From NCBI RefSeq assembly GCF_000192575.1, contig NZ_GL876926.1:1-64000 (forward strand): DNA of 64,000 bases, written 5' to 3'. The number at the start of each line of letters is the position of its first letter. Positions within the stretch are counted from its first letter, which is position 1. The position numbers were made by a program, and so were the translations under genes. Source of the stretch: Novosphingobium nitrogenifigens DSM 19370 (GTDB lineage Bacteria > Pseudomonadota > Alphaproteobacteria > Sphingomonadales > Sphingomonadaceae). The notes below the pieces were generated by a model that worked only from the letters and a program-made list of their open reading frames with translations, was not told the DNA's origin and searched no databases. Shown piece after piece: positions 15,708-24,467 of the stretch.

Positions 15708-16667
15708 ATGACGCAAGCATTCGCCAATTTCGAAGCCCTCTCTGCTTTTTACCGCGAGCAGATCGAAGTCCCCGGCTTTGACACTGCCTTCACCGAGCAA
15801 GGCAGTATGGCGCAACTCTCCGTCCACGACGAACCCGCCGCCACCGACATGCCCGACCCGCAGGTTGCGCGCGGGGCGATGGAAATGGTCATCGGCACCG
15901 TCTTCGATCTCTTCCGTGGCACCCGCATGGAGGAATTCGGCCAGGACATCGTGTGGGGTATCGTCAACAGCTTCCACGTCACCTCGCAGCGCATCGAGAA
16001 GCGCGAGGACGAAGCCACCAGGAAGCTGGGCGACATGGCCCGCGCCTTTGACCCTTCCGAAATCTACGCCGTCGAACTGGAAGAGACCCAGCGCATCGCC
16101 CAGACGCTGATGGACTGCCGCGAGGCGATGGAAGCCATGCGCGACTACGCCGGCGAGATCTACCGCGTCGAAACTGGCCGCCCGTTCTCGACGGTCAAGG
16201 GCACCCGCGTCTCCTCCGGCCTGACCGCCAGCCAGATCGACGCCCGCGACTTCCTCGCTGCCCGCGCTGCCAAGCGCCGCGAAGACCACGCGCCCACCGG
16301 CCCGGTGGTGATCTTCTCCGGCGGCACCGACTGGCACGACCACGAACTCCTCTGGCAGGCCCTCGATGAAACCCACGCCCGCGTGCCCCACATGATCCTC
16401 GCCACCACTGCACAGCACAAGGGCTGCGACCAGATCGCCCACGCCTGGGCCGCCGCGCGCGGCGTCAAGACCGTCCGCTTCACCCTCAACCGGGCACTGG
16501 GCAAGCGCGCAGGCTTCGTCCGCAACGAGCAACTGATGAACCTTAAACCGGTCCACGCCATCGTCTGCGAAGGCTCGGGCCTCCAGTCCAATCTCTTGAG
16601 CCGCGTGCGTGAGGCGAACGTGCCCCACCACGCTTTCGCCCAACGCCACCAGCGCGTCGCTGCCTGA
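15708..16667 (+). CDS. DUF2493 / SLOG-superfamily protein
   Basis: 319 residues, preceded by TGGAGG. The last 120 residues form the DUF2493 domain: VVIFSGGTDWHDHELLWQALDET, ILATTAQHKGCDQIAHAWAAARGV and KRAGFVRNEQLMNL, i.e. a Rossmann-like nucleotide-binding fold of the SLOG (YspA-like) group. The N-terminal two thirds are helical. These proteins are frequent on alphaproteobacterial plasmids and ICEs. SLOG domains bind nucleotide-derived ligands, so a sensor role is possible but unproved. Confidence 0.9.
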   Translation: MTQAFANFEALSAFYREQIEVPGFDTAFTEQGSMAQLSVHDEPAATDMPDPQVARGAMEMVIGTVFDLFRGTRMEEFGQDIVWGIVNSFHVTSQRIEKREDEATRKLGDMARAFDPSEIYAVELEETQRIAQTLMDCREAMEAMRDYAGEIYRVETGRPFSTVKGTRVSSGLTASQIDARDFLAARAAKRREDHAPTGPVVIFSGGTDWHDHELLWQALDETHARVPHMILATTAQHKGCDQIAHAWAAARGVKTVRFTLNRALGKRAGFVRNEQLMNLKPVHAIVCEGSGLQSNLLSRVREANVPHHAFAQRHQRVAA

Positions 16668-16673
16668 CGCTTT

Positions 16674-16710
16674 GGAGGGCGCCGCATCTGCGGCGTCCTC
16701 CTTCTCTTTT
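16674..16710 (+). terminator. Intrinsic terminator after DUF2493 gene
   Basis: Twelve-base stem GGAGGGCGCCGC/GCGGCGTCCTCC with loop ATCT, then TTCTCTTTT. Confidence 0.9.
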
Positions 16711-16854
16711 CCGATGGCAGGACGCACGCGGACGTAGAGGTGGGACAAGCCCACCTCATACCGCGCGCGTGTTGGAAACGGCGTGGAATACCAAGCTGGC
16801 CACAAACCCACATTTGCGGTAATGATGGTTTGTTGTAATCGCCAAGAGGTCGAC

Positions 16855-17109
16855 ATGAGCCGCCTGACTATCGACATTACCAGCCAACAGCACCAGAGCC
16901 TGAAGGCACTGGCTGCCCTTCAAGGTAAGACGATCAAGCAATATGCGCTCGAACGCCTGTTCCCCGCTGATGCCAGTGGCGATCAGGCTTGGCGTGAATT
17001 GCAAGCGCTGCTGGGCGAGCGCATCGAACAGGGCTTGGCCGGACAGACCTCGGCGCTGAGCATCAATGCCATCGTTGATCAGGAATTGGGCACGGGCCAA
17101 GCCTCTTGA
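16855..17109 (+). CDS. ParD-like antitoxin
   Basis: 84 residues. The N terminus SRLTIDITSQQHQSLKALAALQGKTIKQYALERLF fits a ribbon-helix-helix/Phd-like DNA-binding antitoxin. The C-terminal half would wrap the toxin. The stop overlaps the toxin start (TTGA). It probably represses its own promoter together with the toxin. Confidence 0.82.
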   Translation: MSRLTIDITSQQHQSLKALAALQGKTIKQYALERLFPADASGDQAWRELQALLGERIEQGLAGQTSALSINAIVDQELGTGQAS

Positions 17110-17423
17110 GCCACACCTATGTTCTGACTGCGGCGGCCGAGGCTGATGTCAGGTCAATCGTCCGCTACACACGCCAGCAATGGGGCGAGGCGCAGGTCCG
17201 CGCCTACATGGCCAAGCTCGAGCAAGGCATCGCGCGTCTCGCCCAAGGCTTGGGTTCCCATCGAGAGATGAGCGATATGCACCCCGGCTTACGGATGGCC
17301 CGCATTGAGCATCACTATGTTTTCTGCCTTCTCCGTGGAAATGATCCGCCGCTGATCGTCGCCATCCTGCACGAGCGGATGGATCTTATCCAACAGCTCG
17401 GCGACCGGTTGTCTTTGGACTGA
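17106..17423 (+). CDS. RelE/ParE-family toxin
   Basis: 105 residues from a TTG start overlapping the antitoxin stop. ParE-type features: LTAAAEADVRSIVRYTRQQWGEAQ, a helix YMAKLEQGIARLA and a beta-rich end with RIEHHYVFCLLR...IVAILHERMD. ParE toxins poison DNA gyrase; RelE relatives cut mRNA. The sequence favours ParE. It would stabilise the element by post-segregational killing. Confidence 0.88.
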   Translation: MSHTYVLTAAAEADVRSIVRYTRQQWGEAQVRAYMAKLEQGIARLAQGLGSHREMSDMHPGLRMARIEHHYVFCLLRGNDPPLIVAILHERMDLIQQLGDRLSLD

Positions 17424-17623
17424 GCCGCCGTGCCCCTAGCGCCTGTCGGCGACTGGGCGGTGAGCAGGAACCCGGTCATTGGCAGACAACCTCAAGCATC
17501 TACGATCATTCTGAATTGCCCTGTTCCTGAAGGGACTGGCAGCACACCGAACGCGGAGGGCCGCAGATACATAAGGCCGACCGTCTGAAAAAATAAACAG
17601 CATTGTCTGATGGTTAGATCGCG

Positions 17624-17669
17624 TTGCACACTGCTGCATCCTTGCAACGGCTGTTGCAGCAGGGTGCAA
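17624..17669. repeat. Large inverted repeat in presumed oriT
   Basis: Arms TTGCACACTGCTGCA and TGCAGCAGGGTGCAA pair over 15 bases with one mismatch, around a 16-base spacer that itself contains TTGCAA. Relaxases of the MobF family bind such hairpins beside nic. Confidence 0.7.
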
Positions 17670-17694
17670 GATGGCGATTGTTCATCCAAATTCA

Positions 17695-17761
17695 TGCAGT
17701 ACGCTGCAAATTTATCCTAAGTTACTCTAGAATAGTCCTATTTTCGATGCAGTCTACTGCA
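17695..17761. promoter_or_regulatory. Paired TGCAG-N4-CTGCA operator-like sites
   Basis: TGCAG-TACG-CTGCA at 17695-17708 and TGCAG-TCTA-CTGCA at 17748-17761 start 53 bases apart, close to five helical turns. They share the TGCTGCA/TGCAGCA core of the upstream inverted repeat. They are likely sites for the RHH protein encoded just downstream. Confidence 0.6.
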
Positions 17762-17876
17762 ACGCCTTTACGCTCTCGAGTGGCGAATGACAGCGTCTGA
17801 AGCTTGAATTCCAGCCACTCAAGCGGTAGATTGCCTAGGCGATAACTGAACCGGCCTCTGCACAAAGAGAAGCAGA

Positions 17877-18167
17877 ATGGCCGACTACATTCCTATCGGC
17901 GTCAGCATGACAGCGCGGCAGGCTGAACGTCTTCAAGTCCTTGCCGAGAAGCAGGGCACGTCGATTTCCGAAACGACCCGCAACCTCATCAACATTGCCC
18001 TGCCCTTTGCAGAGCGCGGTCATGGTTTCGACTTTCCTCGTCTCATCACCATGATCGAGTTCAACACACTTGTCCTCGACGCCCTGCTTCAAAAGGCATC
18101 GCCAGAGGACGCTGACCGCCTGCTCGACCTCGCCATCGAACACGCGAAAAAATACCATGCCGCGTGA
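17877..18167 (+). CDS. Ribbon-helix-helix relaxosome accessory protein (TraY-like)
   Basis: 96 residues. The N terminus YIPIGVSMTARQAERLQVLAEKQGTSISETTRNLI is a ribbon-helix-helix DNA-binding pattern. The C-terminal helix is charged. It lies between the presumed oriT and traD, and its 3' end overlaps the traD start by 11 bases. That position suits an oriT-binding accessory factor and autorepressor; the assignment rests on context. Confidence 0.7.
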   Translation: MADYIPIGVSMTARQAERLQVLAEKQGTSISETTRNLINIALPFAERGHGFDFPRLITMIEFNTLVLDALLQKASPEDADRLLDLAIEHAKKYHAA

Positions 18168-20601
18168 CGGGGACATTCGCTTCGACCGGCGCCCAGTCGC
18201 GGTTGAGCATGAATCGGCGCGCGGCGAGATCGTCCGCAACGTCGGGGCCTTCACCCGTGGGTCGCAGCTCATCCGGCTACGCTACATGATGATGATGGAG
18301 GGCTTGCGCTGGCCCGTCCTGGCAGCAGTCCTCAGCTTCAGCCTGCTGTTGGTCCTGCTGCTGGCGCTGCTGATGCGAGAGCATGAGGTGCAACTCGTCG
18401 AGATGCGGATCTTTGCCGACCTGTGGGATCTGGTCGATCTCGATCCCGGCCACAGCGTCAATCTGACGCTGCCCGACGACAGCATCGTACCCATGACCAT
18501 CGGCGACGTGCCTGACTATCCCGATGTCGCGCAGGCCTGGACCAAATTCGTCCGTTGCATGATCGTAGCTCTGGCCGGATCGCTCTTCTTCAGCGGCCCA
18601 CTGGCGACCTGGTTCGTCCGTCTGTCGCAGAAGATCGGCGTCGACATCCTCAGGGAGCGGCACGAGCGCGGCGCGATGCTGGTCAGCGCCGAAGTACTGG
18701 ACGGCGAGATCGAGGCCCACAACGCTGCCGAATTCGCCCTCGAACTGGCCGAGCGTCACCCAACCATGGTGGCTGAACGTGTCGCTGCGGCGACCATCGC
18801 TGAGCGTGTCGCGCTGGGCCTGCATGTGCCCTACGCCATGGCGGGCATCGCCTATCCCTGGCGGCTCGAACAGACCCACGCCATGCTGATCGGCACCACC
18901 GGCGCAGGCAAGACGACCCAGCTCCGCAAGCTGGTGACCGAGGCGCGCGAGCGGGGCCAGCGCTGTGTGGTTTTTGACCTCACCGGCGCCTTCGTCGAGG
19001 CCTTCTATGAGGAAGGGCGCGATCATATCCTCAACCCCATGGACCAGCGCTGCCCGCCCTGGACCATCTTCAACGACTGCCAGAATTACGCCGATTACAT
19101 CTCGGCGGCGGCTGCCTTGATCCCCAGCGACGGCGGCAATGCCGAGCCCTTCTGGGCCATGGCGGCGCGGACGCTCTTTGTCGAAATGTGCGTGAAGCTC
19201 GCGGCCTCGGGCGAGACCACTAATGGCGCCATCGCCCATCACCTCATGTCGGCCGACCTCAAGGCGGTCCATGCCAAGCTCGCCAACACCATCGCCAGTC
19301 CGCTGACAGCGGTCGAGGCAGCGCGCATGGCGGAATCGATCCGCGCGGTCTTCAACACCAATGCCCAGGCCATCCGCTTCCTTCCAGACCCCGTGGCGGG
19401 TGGCGCGGCACCGTTCTCAATCCGGCGCTGGGTGCAGGAGGATCCGGTGCCGGGCTCGATCCTGTTTATCACCTCGACCCATACCGATCTCACGCTTAAC
19501 CGCGCGCTGCTCACGCTCTGGATGGATCTGGCGGTCAATGCGCTGATGGGAATGCCGCGCACCCGTGATTTGCGGATGTGGTATCTCTTCGACGAGGTCC
19601 ACGCGCTTCACCGGATGCCGGCAATCGAGCATGGCTTGCAGACCGCCCGCGGCTTTGGCGGGGCCTTCGTGTTGGGCATGCACAGCTTCGACAAACTGGC
19701 GGAAACCTATGGCGAGGAAGGCGCGATCAATCTGGCCTCGCTGGCCCGCACCAAGCTGATCCTCGCCACCGCCGACAAGAACACCGCCGAGGTCTGCTCG
19801 AACTTCATTGGTTTCCGCGAAGTGCGTGAGACGGACGAGGCCTATTCGATCGGCGCAAGCCGGTCGCGTGATGCGGCCACCATAACGCCGCGCACCGAGG
19901 TCAAACCGCTGGTCATCCCGGATGATATCATGAACCTGCCGTCGCTCCACGGCTATGTGAAGTTTCCTGAAGGCTTTCCGGCAGCACGCATCCGCCTCCT
20001 CTGGCGTGATTATCCCAAGATCGCTGAACCCTTCCTGCGCAAGACCGACATGCAACTGGCTGCTTACGTTCCCCGAGGCGGCGGGGACGACGAGGAAGCG
20101 GACGCGGGCGGTGATGGTGGGCCGGCGCCCGTCGTCGGTGCGGGCGAACAGGCCATGGCCGAGCCGGAATCGGCGACGAGTGAGCCGGATGCGGCAACAG
20201 AGCGCCCGGCACCTGACGTTGCCGATCCGCGTGAAATGACCTCTGCAGAGGCTCAGGCGGACACGCGCGCTGAAGAAAAATCCCCGGCCAAGACCGATGA
20301 CGATGCCCCGACTGCATCCAACGACGGCAGCAGTCTGCGTGACAGTTTGCGGGGTTCGAGATCGCCAGGTGGACGTGAGAGTTCGGGCACGACTCGTGAT
20401 GACAAGGGCAAGGAGGATCAGGCATCGGGATCCAGGCCCACCGGTCCCTCATCACCCCAGCGCCGCGAACAGCAGATCACCATTGAGGAACGCACCGGCC
20501 AGTCATTTACCGACCCTGCCGAAAGGCACCGCCACCACCCGACCCCAGTGGACCGTGACCCAACGCTTGGTCTCGGTGACGATATGGATATGGGGTTCTG
20601 A
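18157..20601 (+). CDS. traD: Type IV coupling protein TraD
   Basis: 814 residues from the ATG at 18157. Two N-terminal membrane segments (near residues 48-70 and 130-150) are followed by the DNA-pumping ATPase: Walker A GTTGAGKTT at about 245-252 and Walker B MWYLFDEVHAL at about 475-484. The last 170 residues are Asp/Glu/Pro/Ser-rich and disordered, as in F TraD, where the tail contacts the relaxosome. It brings the relaxase-DNA complex to the secretion channel at the inner membrane. Confidence 0.95.
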   Translation: MPRDGDIRFDRRPVAVEHESARGEIVRNVGAFTRGSQLIRLRYMMMMEGLRWPVLAAVLSFSLLLVLLLALLMREHEVQLVEMRIFADLWDLVDLDPGHSVNLTLPDDSIVPMTIGDVPDYPDVAQAWTKFVRCMIVALAGSLFFSGPLATWFVRLSQKIGVDILRERHERGAMLVSAEVLDGEIEAHNAAEFALELAERHPTMVAERVAAATIAERVALGLHVPYAMAGIAYPWRLEQTHAMLIGTTGAGKTTQLRKLVTEARERGQRCVVFDLTGAFVEAFYEEGRDHILNPMDQRCPPWTIFNDCQNYADYISAAAALIPSDGGNAEPFWAMAARTLFVEMCVKLAASGETTNGAIAHHLMSADLKAVHAKLANTIASPLTAVEAARMAESIRAVFNTNAQAIRFLPDPVAGGAAPFSIRRWVQEDPVPGSILFITSTHTDLTLNRALLTLWMDLAVNALMGMPRTRDLRMWYLFDEVHALHRMPAIEHGLQTARGFGGAFVLGMHSFDKLAETYGEEGAINLASLARTKLILATADKNTAEVCSNFIGFREVRETDEAYSIGASRSRDAATITPRTEVKPLVIPDDIMNLPSLHGYVKFPEGFPAARIRLLWRDYPKIAEPFLRKTDMQLAAYVPRGGGDDEEADAGGDGGPAPVVGAGEQAMAEPESATSEPDAATERPAPDVADPREMTSAEAQADTRAEEKSPAKTDDDAPTASNDGSSLRDSLRGSRSPGGRESSGTTRDDKGKEDQASGSRPTGPSSPQRREQQITIEERTGQSFTDPAERHRHHPTPVDRDPTLGLGDDMDMGF

Positions 20602-20604
20602 CCG

Positions 20605-23600
20605 GTGCTGTCGGTTGCCTCGGTTCGGTCAGCAGGCGGCGCTGCCAACTATTTCGCGAAGGACGACTATTATGTCGGCGAGCACGCCAGCGAAGTGAGC
20701 GGCTGGGGCGGGCTGGGCGCAGTGGAACTGGGCCTTTCCGGCGAGGTCGAGAAGCAGGTCTTTGAGGATCTCCTCAAGGGCAAGCTGCCCGATGGCGAAC
20801 AGATCGGCGATCCCGAGCGGCGGCGCGCTGGGCTCGACCTGACCTTCTCGATGCCCAAGTCAGCCAGTGTGTTGGCCTATGTCGCGGGCGATGAGCGCTT
20901 GCTTGCAGCCCACATGCAGGCCGTTCGTCAGACGATGGGCTGGGTCGAGAAGACTTTCGCCGAAGGGCGGACCTATGTCGACAACCCCAAGGGCGATCCC
21001 CTTCGCACCGGCCATTTGACCTATGCCATGTTCCAGCACGATACGAGCCGCAAGCTTGATCCGCAGGCCCATATTCATGTGGTGGTCGCCAATCTCACCA
21101 AGGTCGCGGGCAACTGGCAGGCGCTGTTCAACGACGAACTCTGGAAGAACAACTCGCTGATCGGCAGCGTCTATCACGCTGCCTTGCGGACCATGGTCGA
21201 AGAGCTTGGCTATCAAACCCGGCAGACAGGCAAGCACGGCCAGTTCGAGATCGAGGGCGTGCCCAAGGCGGTGCTGACGGAGTTCAGTCAGCGGCGCGAA
21301 GACATCCTCGCCAAAGCCGCCGACCTTGGCCGCGACGGGCGCAACCCCGAACTCCTTCGGGAAATCACCAAGCGCACGCGCGACGACAAGATCAATCTCG
21401 ATGATCGCGATAGCCTCCGCGCGGAATGGGGGGAGCGGGCAGCGGCGCTAGGGTTTGACGGCAAGGCAGTGGTTGCCGAAGCCGAGGCGCGGGAAACGCA
21501 AGGATCCCAGAAGCAAACCGCCTTTGATGCCCTACGGCAGGTCGCGAGCGTTGCAGCCCAATGGGCAGAAGGATTGCGGGAGTGGCTGAAGCCTGGCGAC
21601 CCCTTGGTGACCAGCGGCATGGCGCGGTTGGCATTGTCAGCGACCGAGATCGGTACGGAAATGGCTGTGGCTTCAGCGATCCGCATCCTGGGCCAACGCG
21701 AGGCAGCTTTTCCGATCCACGAGATCTCTCGAACGGCGCTTGATCTGGGCATCAAGGGGGTGACCATCGAGGCCGTCGAGGCGCGAGTTCGCGTTCTGGC
21801 TGACAAGGGCCAGTTGGTATTCGGGACATCGGGTCGCCCTGATCGCAGTGTCACTCACGTCACGACACCAGAGCATATCGCGGAGGAGCGCCGCCTCCTT
21901 GAGGGGATCGACGCTGGTCGGGAGATTGCTGGCCCGGTGCTGAGTGCGAGCGATGCCGCCAAGCGATTGCAGGTGCATTCCGGCGATCGCCCCTTGAGCG
22001 GGGAGCAATTGGATGCCGGTATTCTGGCCCTGTCCAGCAGTGACCGTACCGTGGTGATCCAAGGGGTTGCAGGGGCGGGCAAAACCACGCTCATTTCAGC
22101 GATGGCCGAGACAGCCAAAAGCGAAGGGCGACAGGTTCTGGGATTGGCGCAGGCCAACACGATGGTCGAGATGCTGAAAAGCGAGGCCGGGATTGAGGCG
22201 CAGACAGTTTCCTCCTTCGTGAACCAGCATCTGCGCGCTGCCCTGGCAGGCCAAGGCGAGGCTTATGAGGCTTCGCGAGCCGCCCTCAAGGATACCATGC
22301 TGGTGCTCGACGAGGCCTCGCTAGTGGCGAACAAGCCGATGAATGACCTTGTGACCATTGCCAATCGCCTCGGCCTTGATCGCTTGGTGATGATTGGGGA
22401 CCGCGCCCAATTGCAGCCGATCGATGCCGGCAAGGCTTTTTCCCTGATCCAGCAGCACAGGCCTGCGATGGCGCAGCTTGATGTCAGCCACCGCCAACGC
22501 ACTGAACATATGAAGGCTGTGGCATCCCTGACGCGAGGCGGGCATTTCAAGGATGCTTTCGAGGTTCTGGGCGAGCGGGTGGTCTCATCCGGCGCGGATT
22601 TTCGAGAGGTGGCCGCACGCAAATGGCTGGAACTTTCGGCCGAGGATCGTGAAAAGACGGCGCTCTATGCTTCGGGGCGCGGGACACGCGCTCATCTCAA
22701 TGCGCTGGTGCAGGATGGGCTCAAGGCCGAAGGCAGCTTGCGCGGTGAAGGCCTTGCCCTTTCGCGTCTGGAAAGCGTCAATCTCACCCGCGAGGAAATG
22801 CGCTATGCCAGCCATTACCGGAGCGGCCAGGTTCTGGAAGTGATCGGCCGAGACCGCCCCGCCGGGCTTGAGCGCGGAACCTATGATGTGGTTGGCGTTT
22901 CCGCCAAGGGCGTCGTCAGCCTCCGTGACGCGGAGGGCAAGCGGGTCCGGTTCCGGCCTGATCGCCTTGATCCGACTGACAAGCGGGACCACCTGGCTCT
23001 GTTCGAACGCGAGACCTTGCGCCTTCATGAAGGCGACCGCATTCGCTGGACTGCCAATGACAAGGCGCGAGGCTTGTTCAATTCCGCCTCGGCCGATGTA
23101 GTCGCCATCAAACGTGATGGTGTGGAGGTTCGCACAAGTGAGGGTGTGAACATCGTGTTGGCCCACAGCGACCGGATGCTGTCCCGCCTTGGCTTGGCTT
23201 ACGCGATCAACATGCACCAGGCGCAGGGCATGACCACCGATCAAGGCATTGGCGTCATGCATTCGGCCGAGCGACACTTGTCAAACCAGCGACTGACGCA
23301 TGTGATGGCTACCCGCGTGCGAGACGACCTCACGATCTATACAAATGATCGCGACGCGTTGCTCCGGTCCATTCAAGCCAATCCCGGAGACAAGGCCAGT
23401 GCGCTTGAGCTCGCAGGGGCATCGGCGTTTCCAAATCAGTCGCCGGCGCCTGAAGGTCTGCGCAAATCGCCTTCGCCCAGTTCAGCGGCCGATCGGGCCG
23501 ACCAATTCGCGATTGATATTAAGACATTGCGGGGGGAGCGCGCCAAGCCCGAGGTCGGTAAGAAGCCTGCGTTGGCCCATGTCCCTGAGAAAACCATCGA

Positions 23601-23613
23601 ACTGGGTTTGTGA
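20605..23613 (+). CDS. traI: MobF-family conjugative relaxase/helicase TraI (TrwC-like)
   Basis: 1002 residues from a GTG three bases after traD. The N-terminal relaxase domain has NYFAKDDYY (catalytic tyrosines) and FQHDTSRKLDPQAHIHVVV (the three-histidine metal site). From about residue 480 a RecD-like helicase follows, with Walker A GVAGAGKTT, LDEASLV (motif II), GDRAQLQPI (motif III) and a C-terminal YAINMHQAQGMT. The length is close to TrwC of R388 (about 970) and much shorter than F TraI. It nicks oriT, stays bound to the 5' end, and unwinds the transferred strand. Confidence 0.97.
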   Translation: MLSVASVRSAGGAANYFAKDDYYVGEHASEVSGWGGLGAVELGLSGEVEKQVFEDLLKGKLPDGEQIGDPERRRAGLDLTFSMPKSASVLAYVAGDERLLAAHMQAVRQTMGWVEKTFAEGRTYVDNPKGDPLRTGHLTYAMFQHDTSRKLDPQAHIHVVVANLTKVAGNWQALFNDELWKNNSLIGSVYHAALRTMVEELGYQTRQTGKHGQFEIEGVPKAVLTEFSQRREDILAKAADLGRDGRNPELLREITKRTRDDKINLDDRDSLRAEWGERAAALGFDGKAVVAEAEARETQGSQKQTAFDALRQVASVAAQWAEGLREWLKPGDPLVTSGMARLALSATEIGTEMAVASAIRILGQREAAFPIHEISRTALDLGIKGVTIEAVEARVRVLADKGQLVFGTSGRPDRSVTHVTTPEHIAEERRLLEGIDAGREIAGPVLSASDAAKRLQVHSGDRPLSGEQLDAGILALSSSDRTVVIQGVAGAGKTTLISAMAETAKSEGRQVLGLAQANTMVEMLKSEAGIEAQTVSSFVNQHLRAALAGQGEAYEASRAALKDTMLVLDEASLVANKPMNDLVTIANRLGLDRLVMIGDRAQLQPIDAGKAFSLIQQHRPAMAQLDVSHRQRTEHMKAVASLTRGGHFKDAFEVLGERVVSSGADFREVAARKWLELSAEDREKTALYASGRGTRAHLNALVQDGLKAEGSLRGEGLALSRLESVNLTREEMRYASHYRSGQVLEVIGRDRPAGLERGTYDVVGVSAKGVVSLRDAEGKRVRFRPDRLDPTDKRDHLALFERETLRLHEGDRIRWTANDKARGLFNSASADVVAIKRDGVEVRTSEGVNIVLAHSDRMLSRLGLAYAINMHQAQGMTTDQGIGVMHSAERHLSNQRLTHVMATRVRDDLTIYTNDRDALLRSIQANPGDKASALELAGASAFPNQSPAPEGLRKSPSPSSAADRADQFAIDIKTLRGERAKPEVGKKPALAHVPEKTIELGL

Positions 23614-23726
23614 CCTGTCCTGGCATGATGATCAGAAGTCTAGCACCGGTCGGTTAGGACCACCTTCTCCCGGTTCTGGCAGCACATCGGCACCTCGGAA
23701 GATGCTGCTCCACTGACGCTGTCGAA

Positions 23727-23912
23727 CTATGCCTCGTCGATCAGCTTTTGAATTTTCCCAATGGGCGTGTCGTCGATGGGGCGGATGGTTTCACCGCAGG
23801 TCGGGCACTCCACTGTTCGCCCCAGGCGCATAGTTTTGTAGCTGACGTTGAGATCGCCGCCGCAGACAGGGCATTCGGTTTGAGCCCGGATGTCATCGAG
23901 TTCATGTGCCAT
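23727..23912 (-). CDS. Small zinc-ribbon protein
   Basis: 61 residues with two CxxC knuckles: CPVCGGDLNVSY and CPTCGETI, the classical zinc ribbon. Function unknown; it could be a small regulator. It is convergent with traI and divergent from the gene at 24107. Confidence 0.75.
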   Translation of the reverse strand: MAHELDDIRAQTECPVCGGDLNVSYKTMRLGRTVECPTCGETIRPIDDTPIGKIQKLIDEA

Positions 23913-24106
23913 AGACCAGCATATACACCCATTGCGATCCTATTACAAAGTTCGCGGCAATTCTTGGTCAAAACAAGCAGCGACAGCATCAAAGCTCGTA
24001 TTCTGCTTTATCGCGACCAGTTTGCACGGCTTTCCGCCCTGCTTCTGGCAGCAAACCAATCGTCAATTTGTTTGAGTTTTGTTCTCTTTTGACGTAACTT
24101 GGCGCC

Positions 24107-24454
24107 ATGGATGACGAGCACGAAATCGCCCAACTCAAGGCTCAGGTTGAGAAGTTGACTGCTGAGAATGCAGCCTTGCGCGAGGCTGGCTTCCGTGGGT
24201 CGAAGGCCGAAGCGCTGATGGCGCTCGAGTACGACCGCATCCCCACCTTCCTGAAGAGCCATCAGGCTGTTGCCTGGCAGCGGAAGATCGCCACGGCGGT
24301 GATGATTGTCGTGCCGGTAATCTTGGTTGCGGTTGCTGTGTTTGGGGGGCTTTATGCCTATCGGGATCATCAGCAGCAGTTGGAGAGCCATGCAGCTATG
24401 GATCGGGTCGCGGATGAATTTCAGTCCGATCCCGGATTTAAGCCTCACAAATAA
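24107..24454 (+). CDS. Coiled-coil single-pass membrane protein
   Basis: 115 residues. A heptad-rich N terminus (IAQLKAQVEKLTAENAALREA) is followed by a hydrophobic segment, AVMIVVPVILVAVAVFGGLYAY, and a short charged tail. It converges on traG. It may be an ICE membrane protein such as an exclusion or T4SS accessory factor; no family recognised. Confidence 0.65.
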   Translation: MDDEHEIAQLKAQVEKLTAENAALREAGFRGSKAEALMALEYDRIPTFLKSHQAVAWQRKIATAVMIVVPVILVAVAVFGGLYAYRDHQQQLESHAAMDRVADEFQSDPGFKPHK

Positions 24455-24467
24455 GCTGTACTGAGGC

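Larger units (their letters stand above)
17424..17876. other. oriT: Probable origin-of-transfer region
   Basis: About 450 bases without a gene, directly upstream of the RHH-traD-traI operon. It contains a 15-base inverted repeat with one mismatch (17624-17638 and 17655-17669), two TGCAG-N4-CTGCA sites 53 bases apart, and an AT-rich stretch at 17690-17745. This composition and position fit an oriT for a MobF relaxase. I cannot identify the nic site by sequence. Confidence 0.55.

Noticed and set aside
15669-16877. A 402-codon frame on the minus strand opposite the DUF2493 gene
   Set aside because: Antisense to a well-supported gene, with the same Val/Gly/Asp/Arg-rich composition and no domain.
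23614-23726. Extra gene after traI
   Set aside because: No frame with a start and ribosome binding site is visible.
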